Virus record (IMG/VR): IMGVR_UViG_3300037674_000146
Span: 1 to 37,872 of that record
Reading direction: 5' to 3' (one strand)
DNA: 37,872 nucleotides
Source: a virus
Position numbers and translations under genes: made by a program. Below the pieces are notes generated by a model that was not told the DNA's origin, did not search any database, and saw nothing but the letters and a program-made list of their open reading frames with translations. Within the stretch, counting starts at the first letter, position 1. Each line of letters starts with the position of its first letter. Below, in pieces: positions 10,301-15,991 of this stretch.

Positions 10301-13300
10301 GGACACACACAGTTGCTTTTTGAAATGGTTGATCCTGAGACTGGGATAGCTCTTAAAGCTCAACCACAGAAGTCAGCTAACCACCGTCATTTAGAAGAAG
10401 GTGGAGCGCAAATTGATTCTTACCCAGCGGCTTTAAGGGGCGAGTTTACTATAGATGAACTTCTAGGTGAGTTATCAGATTTTTGGTGGGACGCTCATTA
10501 TAAACGGAACAAGGCAACAGGTCCAAAAATAATTGTTGTCGGTGAAGTCGGGGAATCATATGGTTACACAGGTAAAAGATTCAATCTTATTGATGATGGT
10601 AAATCAAAACCCGGAGCTAAGTTAAGCGACGAAAGACCAATAGCGGGTGATTGGATAGAATCTGATACTCAAGCTGGTTGGCCTCCTGCGATTGCAAGAA
10701 TACTTAAAAGGGTTGAAGAAGAAACAGGTTACAAATACGACATAGCTATTATCCAAAGGTACGATTCGGGTTCAGTTGATCTTGGTTGGCATTTCGACAA
10801 ACTTCCCGATGGTAGTCCTGAAGAGATTATTGCGTCGGTTAATTTTGGTGAAACAAGAAACTTCCAATTCAGACCAAGACGGCGAGAAGATGGTAAAGCA
10901 TACGGTTATTACGACGATAGAGAGAAGATAGATATGCCGTTAGAGGACGGTGATATTTTCTTGATGCGTGAAGGCACTCAACAAAATTGGGAGCATCGAG
11001 TTACTCGTGGTTTGTCGCATGAAAGGCTTGGACCGCGTATCAATATTACTTTCAGGCGTAGTAACCCTGCGATGATTTCACAGGCACGTTTAGCGGGGGT
11101 AGACGATGCAGAGAAAATGGTTGCAGGTAGAACCATGTCACAAACCGGTCGTATGACTCCTGAATTATTAAGAGCTAATCCTGACACGGTATATCTTTTT
11201 GGAGATAATATTGCTGGCAAAGGTAAAGCTGGACAAGCTGTTATACGAGATGAACCTAATGCTTATGGGATCCCTACTAAACATGAGCCTAACAATAAGG
11301 AAACCTCGTTTTTTTCAGATAGGGATTTTGAAAAGTTTACTAAAGCAAAGATTGATGAAGCGTTCGCAAGAATACCTGAAGGCGCAAATGTAGTTTATTC
11401 CACAGATGGTATAGGAACAGGACTTGCTCAGTTGCCTTCAAGAGCGCCGAAAACATACGAGTATATAATGTCTAAATTAAAAGAACTTGCTGGTTCCGAT
11501 GCGAGAAGACAAGCATCAGTTGTAACAGAAGTTCATTACAATAAAGGTTTAAATCCTGTCTTAAGCAACTTCCATCAAGAAGAATTTGTTTTCAGGGGTG
11601 TACATTTTTCAACAGCAGAAGGCGCATATCAAGCTTGGAAAACAGGAGAGTATGTACCCGGATTTGAAAACCTTACAGGTGCGTCGGCTAAATCCAAAGG
11701 ACGCAAATTAGCACCTGATACTGATACGAATACAGAATTGATGAGAGAGATCCTTCAAGCTAAATTCGATCAGTCTCCTACATTCAGAGAAAAACTATTA
11801 GCATCAGGGCAGATTACTCATCCTGTTAAAGACACATTTTGGGCAGGTAAATTCCCTGAGTTGCTTGAAGAACTTAAGAGCAGTGTGCAAGGTTCTACGG
11901 ATCATCCGTTGATTTCTTTCCCATCTCCTATCAGGGGCGTATCAGTAGAAGCTGTTCCTAATCCAGAAGGTAATTTAGCGTCTGTTTCACATTCTGGCGG
12001 CTCGTTCAGTATTGATCTTAGGGCGATAGAAGAAGCATATGAGAACCGTAATTTCACAGGGACAACTTTTGATTCTTTGAAACAATTCGGTTGGGGTCGT
12101 ACTGATGATTTTGTGACAATACTTGCGACAAGAAACATAGTTCCTTCTCAGCTTAGTGATGGTGAAAGGTTTGTTGAGTTAGTAAACTTATATGCAGAAA
12201 CTCGTGGTATAGATACTGTCATTGGTTTGGATACACCATTAACTGACCAATTTGCTTTAATGGCTTATGTTTGGGAAACACAAATGTCACGCTTAAGATA
12301 CGGTTACGCTACAAAACCCGCGGATAATGTTGAAGCAGTAGCACGAGCCAATCAAGCTAACATGCTTACCTTATCTGAGCTTGGTATCCCTATACCTAAT
12401 GTTACTGATGGTATTCCACGCGGAAATCAAAGCACCCAAATAGCACATTGGTTATTTGGAAATCCGGGAAGATACAAAGATCCAAGCAAATTACATTATG
12501 CAGAGGATTCTTTAAAAGATGCTATGCAAAAGGCATATGTTGGGGCGCATAACACACCGGAAGGTCAGCAAGCACATACCAGTGCAGTTCGATCAAATAT
12601 GGTTAGTGACCCATCATCCCCTTACATATCTGAAGCTATACCAGATTCTGTAGTAAGAAGTTTCGTGCCAATGGTCCCTACTTCTATAGCAGAAGATTTG
12701 ACTTCTTTAATGATAGCTGATCCTGAATTAGTGGGGGCTACCAATAAATTCCATCAAATATTACAAAAGAACCTCACACGTAAAATAGATGAAATAGGTG
12801 GAACTGGTCCTAAGAGACTAAGCGATGGAGTGGTTGCCGTTACACAGTTATTAAACCCAGCGGTGAGTATAAAGGGCGCTCGTAATAGTGGTATTACTTA
12901 CATGAAATTAGCTGAACAATGGGCTGATGCGGGTCATTTCCCATTAGTTACAGCTTCTACAGATCCAATGGTTGCTAAGGCTATAGCTGAAAGTGTTGTA
13001 GAAACAATCGCAGAAATGAAAGGCATCCCTGTTGAACAGATAGGTATGCCAAGGATAGGAACTAAGGATCTTCATGGTGATGAGTTCTTCAACAAACCCG
13101 GATATTACAGAAGAGAAAGAGAAAAGAATGCTCAGACTCCTGACTGGGATCTTGAACGTGGTGGTTTAACTTCAACAGAAAGTAACGCTTCGTTTGGTGA
13201 TATACGCACAATGAATCATGTTTATGGTTTTGCTAGTGACGGTAGTGGTGCTGTTACTTCTGCACAAATGGGAGGAAGTGGATTAAGGGGGAAAACAGTA

Positions 13301-15991
13301 TTTGGTATAGGTTCACATCGTTTAAGTCCGTTTGAGGGTCTTACACCTGTGCCTATGTCAGCTAATGGCGAATATCAAACAAGTAAAAAGATAGTAGCTA
13401 GGCATAAAGACAAGCTTCGCCCTAATGCAATTATTGATCCTAATGATTCTTATGAATTGTCGTGGTATAAACCTGATGAATGGGATCTTGAGGAACAAAT
13501 ATTTAGTGGTCCGACAATTCATAATAAAATTTCAGAAACTGGGCAACTTGTTATAGATCATATTTTACATACGTACACGAATGAGCATAGAAGGTTGGGT
13601 ACTACTCAGCCACTTAAAGTTTTCCATCCTTGGGTTGATGAAGTGATTAATGATGCTCCTATTGATGCTGGTCGCATGGGAACTAATGCTGATAATGACT
13701 CATGGTGGAGCAATGCACCGCAAGAATTGGTAGGTTTCGCTCCTGCTGAAGCAGAAGAACAAGGTGCGTTTTATTTGAAACTCTTTAGAGGATTCTTTGA
13801 TGGTGTTGTTCACCCAATGTTAGGAGCAATGGTCAGGGAACCGTTATTCCATGAGTATCTGACAAAAGGCATGAAGCAGTCGGAAGGATTCAGGCAAACG
13901 TATTTCCATGCACCTGATAGATTCAAGACTCTTAATACTCGCTTAGGTAAAACATCTAGCGTTAATGATAATAAACAGTTAGTTATTGCCGGATGGGAAG
14001 ATTTTGTAAAGCAAAACGCTTTGAGTCGAGTACCTGATGCAGATGATCCTGTTACCAGCCTTTTCTACGCTATAGAAAACAGAAACAAAAAGGGTGTTGA
14101 AAACAGTTTAGAGTTGATATTAAACGGCACAGAAGAAATTGCGCCTTTAGCGTTACCGCCACAAATAAAAGAGTTCTTTGAAGAACTGTATGTGATGGCT
14201 GGTTCAAACACTAAAGTTGATGCAAAGCTATTAGATGATTTCTTTTCTTATAACGCAGGTTTAGAGAAGCAACTCGAATTGTGGAGAGATACCGGTCTTC
14301 AAAGGGCGATGACGTTAACGAGTTCGTTCATTGATGACCATAGAATCAGATCAAACTTCCAAACAATGGTCAATACAGCTGTACCATTCTGGTTCGCTGA
14401 GGACACGTTCCTTAGAAGATTCGCACGAGGGTTAGCGCATAACCCATTAATGTTACGAAATTTGAACCTCTTCACAGGAGCGTTACGTGATATGAGTATT
14501 GTTCAAAAAGACCAATACGGGAATGACATCCTTGTAATTCCGGGATCAGGTGCTACAACAGGTTTCGTAATGGAACAGTTAGATAGATTCCCTCTTGTAG
14601 ACCAAGTTTTTGGGGGAGGCTTAGGTAGTGTAGCTAAACCAAATCTAGCTTCAAGCCTTCATGTAATTCCGGGTTATGATTTAGACAGAATGGGTCAGAT
14701 GGGCTTTGGTCCTTTGCTTTCAATCCCTATAAATCTAGTCGCTAACATTGATTCGACTATCAGAAAGACTTTTGAGAACAACCTTTCAGGTGGCAGGTTC
14801 ACCCCAGAGAATCGTGGAGAAGTAGTTTGGAGTGCGGTAGTTCCACAAGTTCTTGCACGACCTGTTTCTGCAATAATGGATGGATTCGGTTTTGAATCTA
14901 AAGGCAAGATCAAAGCTCAGATGGAAGTCATCAAGTATCTAGGGTTGCATGGTCAGCTTCCAACACCTGAAGAGATAGCGGCTCAACCTAATCCTGAAGT
15001 TTTCATGGAGAGATTCATGGATAAAGTAGCGCAAATGGGTAGACAGTATGCTCTTCTGCAAACAATGACATGGTGGGCTGGTCCTGCTACTGCACGGTTA
15101 CATGACCTTATGAACAATGAAGCGTTTGAAAAAAACGAAGAGTTATGGGATCTAGTCGGTAATGGTGTCCCTTGGGAGGAAGCCTACGGAATGTGGATGG
15201 AGAAGATCATTGCTGAAGAAGGCGAGTTCGATCCGTTTGTACACACACCATTTATGGTAGGTACGCATAAAAAAGGTACCGTAGCTGTTTTAAGCACGAC
15301 GCAAGAATCTAACGATTGGATTGTTGACAACGATCCGTTTATTAAAAACTTTCCTAACACTTCGGCTTTCTTTATGGATCGTGGTTTTGTTGGTGGTGAG
15401 GATGATTACGAAGCAGACGCTAAAGCAAGATTGGTAGCACACGGTCTTTTAGAGTTGCAAACACCTGTAGACTTTTTGAATGAGGTGTATTACAAATCTG
15501 CGATGCCTCAGTATCAGAAAATGAAAACAGATTATCTTGAAAAGAAGTACGCATTATTAGCTAGTAAGCAGGATACTTCGGCTTTAGATAGGCAATGGGA
15601 TTCAGATAATTTACAGTTTATGGCTACTAACCCAGTGTTTGCTAAAGAATATCAGGGTGGTCGGTCGAGGGATAAACGGGAAGCTTCTATGAAAGAGATA
15701 GAGTTGCTTGCTAATAACCCTGAAAAAATTCCTGAAGGTCCATATAAAGCAGATTTGCTTGCAGTTATGGGACTAGCTACTCAGATGCAAAGAGACTTAT
15801 TTAAGTTAAAAGGCTTAACAACTAGCGAAGCTACACAACAAAGGAACAATGTTAAAGTGATGGTTTATTTGACTCTTCGTGACTTTGTTCGTGGTAAGCC
15901 GTGGTTAAATGAAATATATTATAGTTTAGTGCTTCCATTATTGGGAGAGAATTTTGTTGCAAAATTTGAGAATGGATTGATAAAAGTATGA
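4322..15991 (+). CDS. Giant polyvalent internal virion protein, 3889 aa
   Basis: One uninterrupted frame of 11.7 kb, larger than any other gene here by more than fourfold. Residues 1 to about 1300 and about 2900-3889 are long, mostly helical and aromatic/Arg-rich (for example PVRAVGAGLGAVGSAL near 155 and VPFWFAEDTFLRRFARGLAH near 3350), like the large ejection proteins of podoviruses that sit inside the head and are delivered with DNA. The middle holds enzyme-type domains in this order: YspA-like SLOG (1302-1470), ASCH/PUA-like (1844-1925), AlkB-type dioxygenase (2067-2247), a small unknown phage domain (2278-2393) and NADAR (2400-2520). It overlaps the previous gene by 14 bases and the next by four (ATGA). 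A later ATG at 4397 is possible as start. Domain calls come from motifs; the virion role is inferred from position and size. Cleavage into pieces after assembly is possible but no site can be named. Confidence 0.85.
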   Translation: MVNSRFNPVTSSNRNWGREDNLNSIMYGENFATLMRSGAGRFIQGPDLSKQLVELASSNISIDQQLETLYTANDQIYLRQQVENFKMVPKVFQPSEFANLPPSTQQMMLGAGYELPDEKADDRSWWKRALTWDIPLNPFDNYLDDRSWGTPLAIPKALALPVRAVGAGLGAVGSALWEGVEKSYRSGMRFGRSLLYLEELGANSMFKPPKWREAWNHTRVQNDSYSKDTIANAIDLVGPERTKLLRMYLADGTNAVGEYFQDDMEARGRPTEDAITLYENWYESLAREDSQEALAVLQSNKLDMFNGSMRMHNKYLPFMPDAAPDSKYGKAVGTAGSLTAGIMLDPATWLLGPAFSAAKLTKLGIRNADAWKTIDLAEQYSRIVRAHGGKIPKEEMARLANTHEELMKDWSRSHKGLRAVGLLNPLIRMNANARNRFIDKVNETFGRLNKTEDARIAIRDELGVDATYAKVEEELLKRHPDLAGVDADALLEEFTRLIPGMDQGLQSMIEYNLKVRLDDGWVTATGEKVKPQDLSTFDGFWNFLKDDLGARALTSKMGGVDPDAIFIPRLTSRGKSWQRVKTLMNQTVDHGNKPHNDITAGVARLSGEFLESQDNTLHALMLEDIDNGVIKLSREISQEELGSLLKVADMDERASMANMMKPTGFTLDDVTIISEHQQKLLTEGTVFKRLVDEGEVSDLLNYYKGDGRIIDETGKVRYVQKGDVIPKGWWRAGRNYYTDNIPPVGSFNAEVGLAEKLKVFSLATATSMAYYPAKFARSLITYVPKAGHLDRVDSLTSISEFKALVSMGSLAHMPRAQINSYIRKYITGNEAERWIVTSEFLLDFVGRSGILLHAGDDVTQFVDRFIRHGSHHYDVLRQDGVSLFGMKAPRGIFVSEMNLAQMSRMNVIPNYRELAAVAKYINMYKRFGWATPIPWIDKWMGRVWRPAVLLRLGYVARNGGEELFSWMLREGPGSYVKNKLGRTAAGKVIVWDEYGRKMLKNIDELSDADHRLLIGKPFGRILRAVNEIGGAGDYAITRKALGNVLEKQGMAWGFQDDATRLAAFEFERARILREDLGTITKSARFIQSWAHGKSSYVSRLISRGARNVGLPTKQDLAQNLLMRMDADAEARLANIKIALSQPTMMDAVAKDILNTHDTYLNFTKNSLDNAMRDAGFGQTLSQLVKLPMNYSTTRLRVVENNPGKSPDYILALAQSAEIHSEDDGVIAAMHVLNHFVNPEDEARLAPLINELIAQLPTQGQREFHVGRAEIPARHVSASKGGIIPAEGAEITDQALQAAKEAEPITVMITGQRFWKQTSEIDPATGKKIIDPGTGRTKMVRAMSEQDEARIKKAIDDSLAQLPPGSTVRVGGAAGVDSYAEDVANRLGLNVEQYYIPESRGSHIAKGSKHPESWDKVTGAGAKAGPIRNKRMLEGRPVEGGERGLPDRTWAFHSGKGFETQEADKTLDIGKRSFILNKIKGLGKDSGSPLKVAYLPFAAFRKMSGMDNPEALLNQVIAIKSGDQTVLVRITGAQTRQGEEIAQLMHPTHNTLVSPYFAKEMKKPKNWVKKGSVLDDNIKGWDPNFPDGGPRAVELRFEYISPQTNPAEVQAGLKWEGGTADAMHSSLSAGVKIDTQANFGKPEIAGAEELAEVSAYNKAKGDASRRASRDYDEVTENGVTRLTVYDSSTATKAEDIPAIPGIESKTPMQSLLSFVEALPPRVRRVLQNNLNEASAVGGKWEELVNSVLSYIPYRVRHLWHDILMPPVDGVIRSPRYLEVFRKETIEALGIKGSDLGAALPSRTARTFGRQVRDFSGSSVFEPGMAQNFPMNFDYGQAGALPKATHITSDDTFTAILDGQRTATTRKDIQVEGVKVGDYLKFTKTKHGVPSEPIYVRVTGVRKTDTLTPEEWALPEGYSPKAAAENWTPSPAQLYKERRMSHEDMVKHFKSGKATAKEWRELDDEALELFSKIGIAVPASRPAKIYGYKGGPYGEGHTQLLFEMVDPETGIALKAQPQKSANHRHLEEGGAQIDSYPAALRGEFTIDELLGELSDFWWDAHYKRNKATGPKIIVVGEVGESYGYTGKRFNLIDDGKSKPGAKLSDERPIAGDWIESDTQAGWPPAIARILKRVEEETGYKYDIAIIQRYDSGSVDLGWHFDKLPDGSPEEIIASVNFGETRNFQFRPRRREDGKAYGYYDDREKIDMPLEDGDIFLMREGTQQNWEHRVTRGLSHERLGPRINITFRRSNPAMISQARLAGVDDAEKMVAGRTMSQTGRMTPELLRANPDTVYLFGDNIAGKGKAGQAVIRDEPNAYGIPTKHEPNNKETSFFSDRDFEKFTKAKIDEAFARIPEGANVVYSTDGIGTGLAQLPSRAPKTYEYIMSKLKELAGSDARRQASVVTEVHYNKGLNPVLSNFHQEEFVFRGVHFSTAEGAYQAWKTGEYVPGFENLTGASAKSKGRKLAPDTDTNTELMREILQAKFDQSPTFREKLLASGQITHPVKDTFWAGKFPELLEELKSSVQGSTDHPLISFPSPIRGVSVEAVPNPEGNLASVSHSGGSFSIDLRAIEEAYENRNFTGTTFDSLKQFGWGRTDDFVTILATRNIVPSQLSDGERFVELVNLYAETRGIDTVIGLDTPLTDQFALMAYVWETQMSRLRYGYATKPADNVEAVARANQANMLTLSELGIPIPNVTDGIPRGNQSTQIAHWLFGNPGRYKDPSKLHYAEDSLKDAMQKAYVGAHNTPEGQQAHTSAVRSNMVSDPSSPYISEAIPDSVVRSFVPMVPTSIAEDLTSLMIADPELVGATNKFHQILQKNLTRKIDEIGGTGPKRLSDGVVAVTQLLNPAVSIKGARNSGITYMKLAEQWADAGHFPLVTASTDPMVAKAIAESVVETIAEMKGIPVEQIGMPRIGTKDLHGDEFFNKPGYYRREREKNAQTPDWDLERGGLTSTESNASFGDIRTMNHVYGFASDGSGAVTSAQMGGSGLRGKTVFGIGSHRLSPFEGLTPVPMSANGEYQTSKKIVARHKDKLRPNAIIDPNDSYELSWYKPDEWDLEEQIFSGPTIHNKISETGQLVIDHILHTYTNEHRRLGTTQPLKVFHPWVDEVINDAPIDAGRMGTNADNDSWWSNAPQELVGFAPAEAEEQGAFYLKLFRGFFDGVVHPMLGAMVREPLFHEYLTKGMKQSEGFRQTYFHAPDRFKTLNTRLGKTSSVNDNKQLVIAGWEDFVKQNALSRVPDADDPVTSLFYAIENRNKKGVENSLELILNGTEEIAPLALPPQIKEFFEELYVMAGSNTKVDAKLLDDFFSYNAGLEKQLELWRDTGLQRAMTLTSSFIDDHRIRSNFQTMVNTAVPFWFAEDTFLRRFARGLAHNPLMLRNLNLFTGALRDMSIVQKDQYGNDILVIPGSGATTGFVMEQLDRFPLVDQVFGGGLGSVAKPNLASSLHVIPGYDLDRMGQMGFGPLLSIPINLVANIDSTIRKTFENNLSGGRFTPENRGEVVWSAVVPQVLARPVSAIMDGFGFESKGKIKAQMEVIKYLGLHGQLPTPEEIAAQPNPEVFMERFMDKVAQMGRQYALLQTMTWWAGPATARLHDLMNNEAFEKNEELWDLVGNGVPWEEAYGMWMEKIIAEEGEFDPFVHTPFMVGTHKKGTVAVLSTTQESNDWIVDNDPFIKNFPNTSAFFMDRGFVGGEDDYEADAKARLVAHGLLELQTPVDFLNEVYYKSAMPQYQKMKTDYLEKKYALLASKQDTSALDRQWDSDNLQFMATNPVFAKEYQGGRSRDKREASMKEIELLANNPEKIPEGPYKADLLAVMGLATQMQRDLFKLKGLTTSEATQQRNNVKVMVYLTLRDFVRGKPWLNEIYYSLVLPLLGENFVAKFENGLIKV
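8225..8730 (+). other. SLOG domain (YspA/DUF2493-like) inside the giant protein
   Basis: Residues about 1302-1470. The strand ITVMITGQRFW is followed, after an insertion, by a second strand and glycine loop VRVGGAAGVDSYAEDVANRLG (GGAAGVD at 1370-1376), then AGPIRNKRML and WAFHSGKG. This order (TG-R at the first strand, GGA-G-D loop, A-G-RN-M, AF-GG-G-like last strand) is the signature of the YspA branch of the SLOG superfamily. SLOG proteins bind nucleotides or ADP-ribose derivatives and occur in NAD-linked defence and counter-defence. Whether this copy is a binder or an enzyme cannot be told from sequence. Confidence 0.85.
9851..10100 (+). other. ASCH/PUA-like domain inside the giant protein
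   Basis: Residues about 1844-1925. The pattern HITSDDTFTAILDGQRTATTR, then VEGVKVGDYLKFTKTK and YVRVTGVRKTDTLTPEEW matches ASCH domains: a helix with an I-x-G-x-[KR]-[TS]-x-[TS]-R-like turn, a G-D strand, then a vRVTgV strand. ASCH domains are RNA-binding or nucleoside-related folds of the PUA class. Assignment rests on these three blocks only. Confidence 0.6.
10523..11062 (+). other. AlkB-type 2OG-Fe(II) dioxygenase domain inside the giant protein
   Basis: Residues about 2067-2247. It has the AlkB opening (SYGYTGKRF), substrate-side IIQRYDSGSVDLGWHFDK, the core strand IIASVNFGETRNFQFRPR, LEDGDIFLMREGTQQNWEHRV and RINITFR. Iron ligands are H2157, D2159 and H2225; R2239, N2241 and R2245 fit the 2-oxoglutarate-binding R-x-N-x-x-x-R of AlkB. 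All key residues are present, so an active enzyme is expected. AlkB enzymes remove alkyl lesions from DNA or RNA bases by oxidation. Confidence 0.92.
11153..11500 (+). other. Small conserved phage domain of unknown function inside the giant protein
   Basis: Residues about 2278-2393. Blocks NPDTVYLFGDNIAGKGKAGQ, IRDEPNAYGIPTKHEP, SFFSDRDFEKF and STDGIGTGLAQLP resemble a short stand-alone domain found in many phages and bacteria (from memory possibly catalogued as DUF7831; not checked). The conserved FGDN, GKGxxGQ, RDEPNAxGIPTK and GIGTGLA stretches look like a ligand site. It sits directly before NADAR, so a nucleotide-related role is a fair guess only. Confidence 0.65.
11519..11880 (+). other. 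NADAR (YbiA-like) domain inside the giant protein
   Basis: Residues about 2400-2520. Visible blocks are LSNFHQEEFVFRGVHFSTAEGAYQ (split here: LSNF, EFVFRGVHFSTAEGAYQAWK), the glutamate E2433 in the S-x-E-x-A-Y-Q-A-x-K block, AKSKGR, LMREILQAKF, EKLLASGQITHPV and DTFWAGKFPELLEEL. These match NADAR domains in order and spacing. Members of the family hydrolyse N-glycosidic bonds, and some remove ADP-ribose from modified guanine, counteracting DarT-type toxins. Activity of this copy is inferred. Confidence 0.88.

Noticed and set aside
4322-15991. Giant gene as a tail tape-measure protein
   Set aside because: It lies between portal and capsid, not after tail-tube genes, carries enzyme domains in its middle, and no tail-tube or chaperone genes accompany it.
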